DNA from: Lachnospiraceae bacterium
Lineage (GTDB): Bacteria > Bacillota > Clostridia > Lachnospirales > Lachnospiraceae
Reading direction: 5' to 3'
Assembly (NCBI GenBank): GCA_022791755.1
Contig: JAAVZR010000001.1
Span: 1 to 42,457, forward strand
Length of the DNA: 42,457 nucleotides
Position 1 is the stretch's first letter. Each line of letters opens with the position of its first letter. Below are positions 6,394-15,032 of the stretch, piece by piece. Both the position numbers and the translations under genes were made by a program. The notes beneath the pieces are model-generated. The model made no database searches. It was not told the origin of the DNA and was given only the letters and a program-made list of their open reading frames with translations.

Positions 6394-8451
6394 CTAAAAG
6401 ATCATGCTTCCCACCTGGTACACCAGCACCGATACCGCCCAGGCTAACGCCACCTGAAACGCCACCATCCGAAGGGTCCAGCCCCAGGAGCGGGTCTCCC
6501 GTCGTACCGTGGCCACAGCCGCCATACAGGGGCTGTACAGGAGGCAGAATACCATAAAGGCATAGGCATTGACCGGACCGAAGCCGTTTAGCGAAAGAAT
6601 TCCCGACAGCTCGCGCATACCGGCCGCCGAATTGATATTCCCGATGGCAAAGAGCACGGAAAAGCTGGAGACCACCACCTCCTTGGCCGACAGGCCGCTG
6701 ATGAGGGCCACGGCGATCTGCCACATTCCCAGCCCTGCCGGTACGAGAAGAGGCACCAGAAAACGGCCGATCCCCGCGCCAAAGCTGTCCGCGATATCCG
6801 TCACCATACCGGTACGCCCGTAGTTCAGCAGAAACCACAGTATGATCGAAGCGATGAATATGGTCGTACCGGCCTTTCCCAGATAGTCCTTTACCTTCTC
6901 CCACACATAAATCGCTATGGTGCGCGCGTTGGGCGTCTTATACTCCGGCAGCTCGATCAGAAGGGCATGCTCACCGCGGGCGGGAGACAGACGGTTCATC
7001 ACCAGAGCCACCAGGATCGCCACCGCCACCCCCAGAAGATACAGAGAGTAGGCCACCAGCATGGCCGAACCCGGAAAAAACATCCCTGCAAACAATACAT
7101 ATACCGGCAGTCTGGCGGAGCAGGACATGAACGGTGTGACCAGAATCGTGCGCCGTCTGTCTCTCTCGCTCTCCAGAGCCCGGGTCGCCATGACCGCCGG
7201 CACCGTACACCCAAATCCCAGAAGCATGGGCAAAAACGCCTTGCCCGACAGTCCTACCCGGCCCATGACCGAGTCCATCACATAGGCCACCCGGGCCATA
7301 TAGCCGGAATCCTCTAAAAAGGCCAGAGCCAGAAAGAGGATGAAGATATTCGGGAGAAAGGTAAGAATACCGCCCACGCCTGCGATGATCCCGTCCACGA
7401 TCAGGGACACCAGCCAGTCGGCCGTTCCGATCTCATTCAGAAAGCGTGCCGCCGAGGACGACACATAGCCAAGCCCTTCCTCAAAATAGCCCTTCAGAAA
7501 ATCCCCCACCGTAAAGGTGAGAAAAAACACAAAGGCCATAATCAGCAGAAAGAGGGGAATGCCCCACACTCTGTGCGTCAGTACCTTGTCGATCTTCTCC
7601 GTAAAGGCCGCCTGTTCTTCTTTATTGACAAGGCATTCCTCGATCACTTCTTCTATGTAATCGTATTTGCCGTTAATTATATCGTTCTCATAGGAACGGT
7701 CCAGAATCTCCGGCTCCGCAAGGGGATAGCGCGCCCGGATCTCCTCGTCATTTTCCAGAAGCTTGATGGCAAGCCAACGGTCGTTCTCCTCGACCAAACG
7801 TGTGGCAAGCGGTTCCCTCTTTCCGCCCGGACGGCCCGCCTGCTGCGCAGCCTGATATTTTTCCCGAAGGATCCTTTGCAGCTTGGAAATCTTTGCTTCC
7901 AGGCCTCTTTTATAGGTCACCACATTCTCATTGGGCCCCTCTTCATAGTGATGTACCACGGCATGGAGCAGGACATCCAGTCCGCTTCTGCGCCTGGCAG
8001 ACACCGGCACCACCGGAATTCCCCCTAGCATCTCCGGAAGACGATGGATATCGATCTCCATACCGCGCTCCTCCACGATATCCATCATATTGAGCGCCAG
8101 CACCACCGGCTTTTTTAACTCCAACAGCTGCATGGTCAGGTAGAGATTCCGTTCCAGGGAAGACGCGTCCACCACATTGACGATGACGTCGATCCCTTCC
8201 TCCAGGATACATTTGCGGGAAACCCTCTCCTCGATGGAATAGCAGGTCAGGCTGTAGATACCGGGCAGGTCGATCAGCTTCAGCTTCTGTCCCTTATAGG
8301 TGGCCTCTCCCTCCACCCGCTCCACCGTCACGCCCGGCCAGTTGGCTACCTTCAGGCTGGCCCCGGTAAAGGCGTTAAATAATGTAGTCTTGCCACAGTT
8401 GGGATTGCCCACAAAGCCCACCGTCAGAGTCTGCTTGCTGGATGTCTTCAT
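6394..8451 (-). CDS. feoB: Ferrous iron transport protein B (FeoB)
   Basis: This is a 685-aa inner-membrane Fe(II) transporter with an N-terminal G domain. GTPase motifs are G1 GNPNCGKTT (15-23), G2 around GVTVE (40-44), G3 DLPG (61-64) and G4 NMMD (121-124). A helical spacer follows to about residue 280. The C-terminal half is a multi-helix membrane domain with two Gate/nucleoside-recognition repeats (around GRVGLSGKAFLPMLLGFGC and GLSAKEVVVSSFSVLF). The start codon overlaps the feoA stop by 4 bp (ATGA), showing translational coupling. Length is slightly short of the E. coli protein but usual for Firmicutes. No FeoC is seen. Confidence 0.97.
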   Translation of the reverse strand: MKTSSKQTLTVGFVGNPNCGKTTLFNAFTGASLKVANWPGVTVERVEGEATYKGQKLKLIDLPGIYSLTCYSIEERVSRKCILEEGIDVIVNVVDASSLERNLYLTMQLLELKKPVVLALNMMDIVEERGMEIDIHRLPEMLGGIPVVPVSARRRSGLDVLLHAVVHHYEEGPNENVVTYKRGLEAKISKLQRILREKYQAAQQAGRPGGKREPLATRLVEENDRWLAIKLLENDEEIRARYPLAEPEILDRSYENDIINGKYDYIEEVIEECLVNKEEQAAFTEKIDKVLTHRVWGIPLFLLIMAFVFFLTFTVGDFLKGYFEEGLGYVSSSAARFLNEIGTADWLVSLIVDGIIAGVGGILTFLPNIFILFLALAFLEDSGYMARVAYVMDSVMGRVGLSGKAFLPMLLGFGCTVPAVMATRALESERDRRRTILVTPFMSCSARLPVYVLFAGMFFPGSAMLVAYSLYLLGVAVAILVALVMNRLSPARGEHALLIELPEYKTPNARTIAIYVWEKVKDYLGKAGTTIFIASIILWFLLNYGRTGMVTDIADSFGAGIGRFLVPLLVPAGLGMWQIAVALISGLSAKEVVVSSFSVLFAIGNINSAAGMRELSGILSLNGFGPVNAYAFMVFCLLYSPCMAAVATVRRETRSWGWTLRMVAFQVALAWAVSVLVYQVGSMIF

Positions 8452-8675
8452 AATGCGGCCTCCTTTACCTGAATCCCCTCTGCAATGGGACGTCCTATGG
8501 CCCAGCGGGTGCCCCGCACCTTAATAATCATACAGCCCCGTTTCTTACTGTTCAGTACGGTGATTCTCGTCTGTCCGGTCAGGCCCAGCGCCTCCAGCCG
8601 ACGTGTCACCCGATCCATGGTATCAAGCCTCTCCACCTCGTAAGACTGTCCGATCTTCGCTTCACTTAATCTCAT
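8448..8675 (-). CDS. feoA: Ferrous iron transport protein A (FeoA)
   Basis: This small SH3-like cytosolic protein of 75 aa helps FeoB function. It starts MRLSEAKIGQ and shows the family pattern: a LEALGLTGQTRITVLN strand pair, then a terminal IGRPIAEGIQV. The frame is open further upstream to 8738, but the 8675 ATG matches the family start and follows GGAGGGACAAGAAGG, so I chose it. It is the first gene of the feoAB operon. Confidence 0.93.
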   Translation of the reverse strand: MRLSEAKIGQSYEVERLDTMDRVTRRLEALGLTGQTRITVLNSKKRGCMIIKVRGTRWAIGRPIAEGIQVKEAAL

Positions 8676-8749
8676 CCTTCTTGTCCCTCCGCTTATGTCA
8701 TTGCGCGAAAGCTGCGCCGGAATTCGGTTAGACTCCACTTACTACTACC

Positions 8750-8778
8750 ATTCTAATCATACATGGAGAAGGTGTCAA
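8750..8778 (-). promoter_or_regulatory. Promoter of feoAB
   Basis: Minus strand TTGACA (8773-8778) and TAGAAT (8750-8755) with a 17-bp spacer lie about 75 bp before the feoA start. AT-rich sequence around the -10 (ATGATTAGAATGG) could bind a metal regulator such as Fur or a DtxR-type protein, but I see no clear consensus box. Confidence 0.72.
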
Positions 8779-8779
8779 G

Positions 8780-9021
8780 AATAAAATCCACCAAAAGCCT
8801 GACTGGGAAACCGCCGATTCTCACAGCATTTTAACCGCCATCATGTAATAGACGCTCAGCTTCTGAATAAGTATAGCCGATAAACGCTGCCCTCATCCCC
8901 TGCGGTACTGTCCATCTGTATATGATATGATCCGTCTGATATTACGAACCGTTTTTTCACAGAGTTTCTGTAATTCCGGCGGCACCTATATTCTCTATCG
9001 CCAGACAGACATCAGCTCTTC
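8780..9021. other. Intergenic gap with no identifiable gene
   Basis: About 240 bp between the feoAB promoter and the SOS promoter. On the minus strand a short open stretch ending at a stop at 8831-8833 can be read for about 35 codons, preceded by in-frame stops. It has no start with a ribosome binding site and I do not recognise it. It may be a gene remnant or chance. Confidence 0.35.
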
Positions 9022-9035
9022 CGAACTAATGTTCT
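9022..9035 (+). promoter_or_regulatory. LexA (SOS) box 1
   Basis: CGAACTAATGTTCT matches the Gram-positive LexA/DinR consensus CGAAC-N4-GTTCG at 9 of 10 fixed bases. It lies just upstream of the -35 of the polymerase gene, with its centre 29 bp from the centre of box 2. Confidence 0.82.
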
Positions 9036-9042
9036 TTTTTAC

Positions 9043-9071
9043 TTTACATTCAAACATATGTTTGCTATAAT
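9043..9071 (+). promoter_or_regulatory. SOS promoter with embedded LexA box 2
   Basis: TTTACA (9043-9048) and TATAAT (9066-9071) are 17 bp apart. The spacer contains the perfect 14-bp palindrome CAAACATATGTTTG (9051-9064), a LexA-box variant with both outer G/C pairs changed to A/T. Repressor bound here would block polymerase directly, so the downstream pair should be DNA-damage inducible. Confidence 0.85.
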
Positions 9072-9133
9072 ATTCTCAAACCCGGGCAGACTATATCATA
9101 CTCCACAAATATCCCCGGCCGGAGGTTCGCCCC

Positions 9134-10432
9134 ATGAAAAACCGTCTGTATCTCTGTATCGACTTAAAATCCTTCTACGCCTCCGTAGAGTGCGTGGAGC
9201 GGGGGCTGGACCCCATGACAGCCCATCTGGCCGTCGCCGACCCCGAGCGCCGGTCCGGCACCATCTGCCTGGCCGTCTCCCCTGCCTTAAAGGCCCTGGG
9301 AATCCGAAACCGCTGCCGTGTCTACGAGATTCCGTCTCACATCCCCTATGTCATGGCCCCGCCCCGGATGCAGCTGTATATCGAATATTCGGCCGATATC
9401 TACTCCATCTATCTGAAATATATTGCCAGGGAGGACATCCATGTCTACTCCATCGACGAGGCCTTCCTGGATGTCACCGATTACCTGAGCCTGTACCGGA
9501 TGACCGCCAGAGAGCTGGCCGCCGCCATCATGGGCGATATCCGGAACACGCTGGGCATCCCCGCCGCCTGCGGCGCCGGCACGAATCTCTACCTGGCCAA
9601 GATCGCCCTGGATATCATGGCAAAGCACATGCCGGATCAGATCGCCAGCCTGGATGAAGGCCTCTACCGCCAGGTACTCTGGGATCACCGGCCCATCACC
9701 GACTTCTGGCGGGTCGGGCCGGGCACCGCCGGACGACTGGCGCCCTATGGAATCCACACCATGAGACAGACCGCTCTCGCAGATGAAAGGCTGCTCTACC
9801 GCCTTCTGGGCAAAGATGCCGAATACCTGATCGATCATGCCTGGGGCCGGGAGCCCACCACCATCGCCCAGATCAAAGCCTATCAGCCGCAGAGCGCCTC
9901 CCTCTCCAGCAGTCAGGTGCTGATGCGGGATTACAGCTATGAGGAAGGGCTTCTGATTCTGAAGGAGATGGTAGACCTGCTTTGTCTGGAGCTGGTGGAC
10001 AAAAAGCTCGTAACCCACTCCCTCTCTCTCTACGTGGGCTACTCTGCCCGGACAGTCAAATCCGTTCACGCCACGGTCTCCATGACGACCACTACCGATT
10101 CCGTCCGCGTCATCACCGATTACTATACCCGGCTGTATGAGCGCCAGGTCAGCCGCCTTACGCCTGTCCGGCGTATTTCCATCGCCCTGATGCAGCTGGA
10201 GGACCGATCCTGTGAGCAGTATGATCTGTTTAGCGACCCGGCTCGTCTGGAGAAGGATCGGCGCATTCAGACCGCCGTCCTGGATATCAGAAAAAAATTC
10301 GGTAAAAATGCGATTCTCCGGGGTATGGACCTGCAAAGCGCAGCCACGACCCCGGAGAGGAATCTACAGATAGGAGGACATAAAAGCGGTGAAGGAACCA
10401 GCTTTCAGACCGGAAATCAAGTCAGAAAATGA
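9134..10432 (+). CDS. Y-family DNA polymerase (UmuC/DinB-like, UvrX type)
   Basis: This 432-aa translesion polymerase has palm motif CIDLKSFYASVEC with Asp10 and catalytic SIDEAF with Asp108/Glu109. It also has the helix-hairpin-helix/thumb region (WRVGPGTAGRLAPYGI, about 192-207) and a little-finger domain to about 355. A C-terminal beta-clamp peptide QYDLF lies at 362-366. The Phe/Tyr pair at 14-15 is the usual steric gate region. The ATG at 9134 follows GGAGG. It is LexA-controlled and overlaps a YolD gene, the same pairing as UvrX/YolD of Bacillus and related plasmids and prophages. Polymerase V-like mutagenic repair is the likely role. Confidence 0.94.
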   Translation: MKNRLYLCIDLKSFYASVECVERGLDPMTAHLAVADPERRSGTICLAVSPALKALGIRNRCRVYEIPSHIPYVMAPPRMQLYIEYSADIYSIYLKYIAREDIHVYSIDEAFLDVTDYLSLYRMTARELAAAIMGDIRNTLGIPAACGAGTNLYLAKIALDIMAKHMPDQIASLDEGLYRQVLWDHRPITDFWRVGPGTAGRLAPYGIHTMRQTALADERLLYRLLGKDAEYLIDHAWGREPTTIAQIKAYQPQSASLSSSQVLMRDYSYEEGLLILKEMVDLLCLELVDKKLVTHSLSLYVGYSARTVKSVHATVSMTTTTDSVRVITDYYTRLYERQVSRLTPVRRISIALMQLEDRSCEQYDLFSDPARLEKDRRIQTAVLDIRKKFGKNAILRGMDLQSAATTPERNLQIGGHKSGEGTSFQTGNQVRK

Positions 10433-10736
10433 ATGGGAAAATAACCGTGCCAGGATTTTCATGCCTTTCGACGCCCTGAAGGGCTTCCGCGAGGCCCTTA
10501 AAAGCCGGGAGCGGATCACTGTCCCCAGAAATGAGCTGTCCGATGAACAGACCGGGGAACTGAACCGGCTGCTCACACAGCTAAAGCCCGGGGAAATGAT
10601 TACTGCCGTATACTACAGCCACGGAGAATACGTGCGGGCGGAGGGACTGGTGTCCCAGATTGACCGTACCCGGAAAATCCTGAGAATCGCAGGCACCCCT
10701 ATCCCCTTCACAGATATCGCGGATCTTCACCGGTAG
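10389..10736 (+). CDS. YolD-like protein
   Basis: This 115-aa protein starts with GTG at 10389, preceded by AGGAGG (10374-10379). It overlaps the end of the polymerase gene by 44 bp. The sequence NRARIFMPFDALKGFREAL and the ending KILRIAGTPIPFTDIADL match the YolD-like family. These proteins are found beside Y-family polymerases and are thought to modulate them, functionally like UmuD partners. Co-expression from the LexA-controlled promoter is expected. Confidence 0.88.
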   Translation: MKEPAFRPEIKSENEWENNRARIFMPFDALKGFREALKSRERITVPRNELSDEQTGELNRLLTQLKPGEMITAVYYSHGEYVRAEGLVSQIDRTRKILRIAGTPIPFTDIADLHR

Positions 10737-10773
10737 CACCTCTGCGCTGTCCGGTACTCTCCGCCGCTCTCTG

Positions 10774-12585
10774 CTACTCCTGCCGGAGATCCGTCTGCGC
10801 CGTCTCCTTCTTTACCCCGATTCCCAGCTCATCCAGCTGACTCACATCCACCTGGGCAGGAGCCTCGCACATGAGGCAGGAAGCGTCTTTTACCTTCGGG
10901 AAAGCAATGACGTCACGGATATTATCCGCCCCCACCATCAGCATCACCATGCGGTCAAAGCCATAGGCCAGGCCGGCATGGGGCGGTACGCCGTAGCGAA
11001 ATGCCTCCAGAAGGAAGCCAAACTGTTCATGGGCGGACTCAGGGGTAAAGCCCAGCACCTCCAGCATCTTCTCCTGGATATCGGCCTGATGAATACGCAC
11101 GCTTCCGCCGCCCATCTCCGTACCGTTCAGTACGATGTCATACGCCTTGGCCCGGACAGCTCCCGGATCGCTGTCGATCAGGTTCCAGTCCTCCTCCATG
11201 GGCATGGTAAAGGGGTGATGTTTCGCCATAAAGCGTCCCTCCTCCTCCGAGTATTCCAGAAGAGGGAACTCCGTCACCCACAGGAAACGGTACTCGTCCT
11301 TCTTAAGCAGATCCAGCTGTCTCGCCAGCTCCAGACGCAGATTTCCCAGCACATCCCAAACCACCGTATTTTTATCCGCGGCGAAGAACAGAAGGTCTCC
11401 GGGCTTTCCCTCCATGGCAGCCGCCAGCTTATCCAGCTCCTCCGGCTTCATAAATTTGGCAAAGGAAGCCTTATAGCTGCCGTCTTCCAGAATCGCCAGA
11501 TAGGCCAGCCCCCTGGCGCCAAAGCCCTTCGCATACTCCACCAGCGCGTCTATCTTCTTGCGGGGCATGCCGGCCTGCCCGGCGGCATTGATGCCGCGGA
11601 CGGAGCCGCCGGCTTCCAGAGCGTTCTGAAATACGGCAAATCCGCAGTCTTTCACCACATCGGACACATCCTTTAATTCCATGCCAAAACGCATATCCGG
11701 CTTATCGGAGCCAAACCGGTCCATGGCCTCCTGCCAGGTCAGGCGCAGAAGGGGAAGCTGCAAATCATAGTTACAGATCTCCTTGAACAGCTTTTTTAGC
11801 AGACGCTCATTGACGTCCAGCACATCGTCCACATCCACAAAGGACAGTTCCATATCCACCTGGGTGAATTCCGGCTGGCGATCGGCACGCAGATCCTCGT
11901 CGCGATAGCAGCGGGCCAGCTGAAAATACCGGTCATATCCGGAACACATCAAAAGCTGTTTAAACAGCTGAGGCGACTGAGGCAGCGCATAAAAACTGCC
12001 GGGATGGACGCGGCTGGGCACCAGATAGTCTCTGGCTCCTTCCGGCGTACTCTTGATTAAAGTCGGCGTCTCGATCTCCAGAAAGCCTTCCTGGACTAAA
12101 AAATCCCTGGTCAGGGCAGCCACCTGGCTGCGCACCATCAGATTGTGCTGGATATCCGGACGGCGCAGATCCAGATAGCGATATTTCAGACGCACCTCTT
12201 CCCTGGTCCTGCTGCCGGCCTCCACCGGAAAGGGAGGGGTCTCCGACTCGGACAGAATACGCAGTCCCTTCGCCCGCACCTCGATATCTCCGGTCTTCAG
12301 ATTGGCATTCACCGCTCCCTGGCGTGCCGTCACCGTGCCTTCCACGGCGATGACGAACTCACTGCGCAGGCTGGCCGCCTTCTCAAAGACCTCCGCCCCG
12401 CAATCGCACTCCTCAAAGATTACCTGCAGGATACCGCTGCGGTCTCTCAGATCCGTAAAAATGATCCCGCCCTTATTGCGGCTCTTCTGTACCCAGCCCA
12501 TGACTGTGACCATACGGCCTTCCTGAGCCTTACTTACCTCCGCACATCTGTGGCTTCTGCGAAGCCCCTTCATCGACTCTGCCAT
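10774..12585 (-). CDS. aspS: Aspartyl-tRNA synthetase
   Basis: This 603-aa class IIb synthetase attaches aspartate to tRNA-Asp. It has an N-terminal OB-fold anticodon-binding domain (about 20-110, GWVQKSRNKGGIIFTDLRDRSG split by strands). The catalytic core includes YRDEDLRADRQPEFTQVD (motif 2 region) and QSPQLFKQLLM. The bacterial GAD insertion spans about 300-420, and motif 3 is in GLAYGFDRMVMLM. Length is normal for the bacterial type. It starts 6 bp after the hisS stop, so hisS-aspS form an operon. Whether it is discriminating or also charges tRNA-Asn cannot be judged without knowing if asnS or gatCAB is present. Confidence 0.97.
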   Translation of the reverse strand: MAESMKGLRRSHRCAEVSKAQEGRMVTVMGWVQKSRNKGGIIFTDLRDRSGILQVIFEECDCGAEVFEKAASLRSEFVIAVEGTVTARQGAVNANLKTGDIEVRAKGLRILSESETPPFPVEAGSRTREEVRLKYRYLDLRRPDIQHNLMVRSQVAALTRDFLVQEGFLEIETPTLIKSTPEGARDYLVPSRVHPGSFYALPQSPQLFKQLLMCSGYDRYFQLARCYRDEDLRADRQPEFTQVDMELSFVDVDDVLDVNERLLKKLFKEICNYDLQLPLLRLTWQEAMDRFGSDKPDMRFGMELKDVSDVVKDCGFAVFQNALEAGGSVRGINAAGQAGMPRKKIDALVEYAKGFGARGLAYLAILEDGSYKASFAKFMKPEELDKLAAAMEGKPGDLLFFAADKNTVVWDVLGNLRLELARQLDLLKKDEYRFLWVTEFPLLEYSEEEGRFMAKHHPFTMPMEEDWNLIDSDPGAVRAKAYDIVLNGTEMGGGSVRIHQADIQEKMLEVLGFTPESAHEQFGFLLEAFRYGVPPHAGLAYGFDRMVMLMVGADNIRDVIAFPKVKDASCLMCEAPAQVDVSQLDELGIGVKKETAQTDLRQE

Positions 12586-12591
12586 TTCCCA

Positions 12592-13869
12592 TTACCTTCC
12601 TTCTTCTATCTCTTCCTGTTTTTGTCTCCAGAATTCCCTGAATTCCTCATAGCCTTCCTTTGCCAGCTGGTCTTTCTGGAATTTTTTATTCTTGTTCATC
12701 CGGACAATGAGCACCTGTGTCCCCTGCTCTCTCTCTGTCCTGGCCTCCGCAAAGATGCGGATCAGGCCTTCCTTATCCATTCCCTTCTCGATCAGATATG
12801 CCTTCTTCTTCGCCGCACCGGGAATTTGGAACCCTCTGTCTGTCAGGATCGTGATGATCCTCTCGAACCCGATGGAAAAACCGCAGGCCGGTGTGGCCTG
12901 TCCCGTAAATTTTCCGATCATCTCGTCATAGCGTCCGCCTCCGGCCACTGCGCTGTTGAGCTCCGGCATCTTGATCTCGAAGATCGGGCCTGTATAGTAG
13001 GACATCCCCCGTACCAGTGTCGGGTCAAAGATCAGATCAAAGTCCGCCGTCGCCGAAGCCCTCACACTGTCTATAATCAGAGAAAGGTTCTCCGTCACCT
13101 CAGCTGACAGCACATCCGACAGCCGGTCCCCCAGAAACGCCAGCTTATCCCCGGCTGCCGACAGCTCCTCGAAGAGCCTCAGATACCGGTCCGCCTTCTC
13201 CTTTTCAAACCCGGCCTCCATAAGCTCCGCCGTCACGCCCTCCCGGCCGATCTTATCCATCTTATCCAGAATAATAAACACCTGGTCATAATCCTTTTCC
13301 TCAAACCCGCAGAATGCCGCCATGGCCTTTAAAAGCCGCCGGTCATTGACACATACCTGAAAACCGGAAAAACCCAGACGCCCTAGCAGGGTGGTGGTCG
13401 CCTGGATCAGCTCGATCTCCGCCAGGCAGCCGGGATCGCCCAGAATATCAATATCACACTGCATAAACTGGCGAAAACGTCCCTTCTGCGGCCTGTCGGC
13501 CCTCCACACCGGGCCCATTTGCAGCGCCTTAAAGGGCGACGGCAGGTCTGCCGAATGGTTTGAATAATAGCGGGACAGCGGCACCGTCAGGTCATAGCGC
13601 ATCCCGTAATCCACCACATCCTCCTCCGCAGCCGCGGCGGCGATATCCAGCTTTGCCCCCCTCTTTAACACCTTGAAGATCAGCTTTTCGTTCTCCCCCC
13701 CCTGCTTACTGTTCAGATTTCCGATATTCTCCATACAGGGAGTCTCAATATGGGAAAAACCAAATCCCGTATAGGTCTCTGTGATCAGATTCAACACATA
13801 ATCCCGCAGACGCATCTCCGCCGGCAGGATATCCTTCATGCCGTTCACCGGTTTTTTGCTCAGTGCCAT
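12592..13869 (-). CDS. hisS: Histidyl-tRNA synthetase
   Basis: This 425-aa class II synthetase has motif 1 region GMKDILPAEM, motif 2 area MGPVWRADRPQKGRFRQF, the histidine-specific LVRGMSYYTGPIFEI, and motif 3 ACGFSIGFERI. The C-terminal anticodon-binding part is compact. The frame is open to 14019, but the ATG at 13869 follows AGGAGAGAAAAAGC and matches the family start, so the upstream 50 codons are treated as leader. No T-box is present. It is the first gene of hisS-aspS. Confidence 0.96.
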   Translation of the reverse strand: MALSKKPVNGMKDILPAEMRLRDYVLNLITETYTGFGFSHIETPCMENIGNLNSKQGGENEKLIFKVLKRGAKLDIAAAAAEEDVVDYGMRYDLTVPLSRYYSNHSADLPSPFKALQMGPVWRADRPQKGRFRQFMQCDIDILGDPGCLAEIELIQATTTLLGRLGFSGFQVCVNDRRLLKAMAAFCGFEEKDYDQVFIILDKMDKIGREGVTAELMEAGFEKEKADRYLRLFEELSAAGDKLAFLGDRLSDVLSAEVTENLSLIIDSVRASATADFDLIFDPTLVRGMSYYTGPIFEIKMPELNSAVAGGGRYDEMIGKFTGQATPACGFSIGFERIITILTDRGFQIPGAAKKKAYLIEKGMDKEGLIRIFAEARTEREQGTQVLIVRMNKNKKFQKDQLAKEGYEEFREFWRQKQEEIEEGR

Positions 13870-13923
13870 GCTTTTTCTCTCCTCTGTCTGTCGCCGGATC
13901 CTTCCGGTCAATTCTATCAGACT

Positions 13924-13952
13924 ATCATACATGAGTTGTCCGGTAAATTCAA
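13924..13952 (-). promoter_or_regulatory. Promoter of hisS-aspS
   Basis: Minus strand TTGAAT (13947-13952) and TATGAT (13924-13929) with a 17-bp spacer lie about 55 bp before the hisS start. This placement supports the shorter HisS start. Confidence 0.72.
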
Positions 13953-14023
13953 GATAAAATCTAAAAATCTTTGACACAGCATCTTCCTGCGACAGTTTGG
14001 CAGGTGCAATCTCTGCCATTTTA

Positions 14024-14032
14024 TGCTATACT
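14024..14032 (+). promoter_or_regulatory. Extended -10 promoter of proC
   Basis: TGCTATACT is an extended -10 (TGn plus TATACT, 14027-14032). The -35 17 bp upstream (GTGCAA) is poor. The implied leader of about 105 nt before proC holds no regulatory structure I recognise. Confidence 0.5.
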
Positions 14033-14144
14033 TTTATCCGATAGCGGGCATCCTATAAGACAGCCCGGTTCCGGCAGCCGTCACTCCCACTGCCACACCG
14101 GAAATCAGATCCTATTTCAGATAATATTAAGGAGAACTTTACCC

Positions 14145-14939
14145 ATGGAAAAAACCATCTCATTCATCGGTATGGGCAATATGGCTCTGGCCATGGCCCG
14201 GGGATTTATCCGTTTGGGCCGGCTGACGCCCACGCAGATCTGTGCCTATGCCCCGAACCAGGATAAGCTTCAGAAAAACGCCTCTGCCATCGGCTTCACC
14301 GCCTGCCAGAGCCTGGACCGGGCTCTGACATCCTCCGATCTCAGTATCCTGTGCTGTAAACCATATCAGGTCGAAGCCGTACTCAAAGACGCCGCCCCCT
14401 TGCTGAAGGGAAAACCCCTCCTCTGCGTGGCTGCCGGATGGAACTATGAGCGCCTCACGCCTCTTCTGCTGCCGGACACCCGTTTTCAGTTCATCATGCC
14501 CAATACTCCCGCCATGACCGGGGAGGGCGTACTGCTCTTTGAAGAACGCCACTCTCTGGCCGAAGAAGAGCGCCGGGAAATCATGGAGCTCTTCGGGAGT
14601 CTGGGAATGGTGCGGGAACTTCCCTCCTCTCTCATGGAAATCGGCATGGCGGTCACCGGCTGCGGGCCTGCCTTCGTGGATCTGATGCTGGAAGCCTTCG
14701 CCGACGCCGCCGTCAAATACGGCCTCCCCAGACCTCTGGCCTATGAGCTGACTTCCCAGATGGTTCTGGGCAGCGCACGGTTGCAGCTGAGCACCGGCCG
14801 TCACCCCGGGCAGCTCAAGGATGAAGTCTGCTCCCCCGGCGGCACCACGATACTGGGCGTGGACGCTCTGGAGAAGGCCGGCCTGCGGGCTGCCTGTCTG
14901 GAGGCCATAGATGCCGTGATGAAGGGCCCGGTCAAATAA
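14145..14939 (+). CDS. proC: Pyrroline-5-carboxylate reductase
   Basis: This 264-aa enzyme performs the last step of proline synthesis, NAD(P)H-dependent reduction of P5C. The Rossmann motif is FIGMGNMALAMARG at 7-20. The dimer/substrate region carries PGGTTILGVDALEKAGLR near the C-terminus, and ALTSSDLSILCCKPYQ matches the family's cofactor-binding strand. The ATG at 14145 follows AAGGAG; the longer open frame to 13971 runs through the promoter and is rejected. It is monocistronic. Confidence 0.96.
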   Translation: MEKTISFIGMGNMALAMARGFIRLGRLTPTQICAYAPNQDKLQKNASAIGFTACQSLDRALTSSDLSILCCKPYQVEAVLKDAAPLLKGKPLLCVAAGWNYERLTPLLLPDTRFQFIMPNTPAMTGEGVLLFEERHSLAEEERREIMELFGSLGMVRELPSSLMEIGMAVTGCGPAFVDLMLEAFADAAVKYGLPRPLAYELTSQMVLGSARLQLSTGRHPGQLKDEVCSPGGTTILGVDALEKAGLRAACLEAIDAVMKGPVK

Positions 14940-15032
14940 AATGCCAAAGCAACCCCGATTTTTCCGAAAATATACTGGAAATCGTCCCTCAGATATAGTA
15001 TGATACCACTATATAAAGTAAAGCGGAAAGGA

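Noticed and set aside
13870..14019. N-terminal extension of HisS to 14019
   Set aside because: It crosses a good promoter and lacks a ribosome binding site; the 13869 start matches the family.
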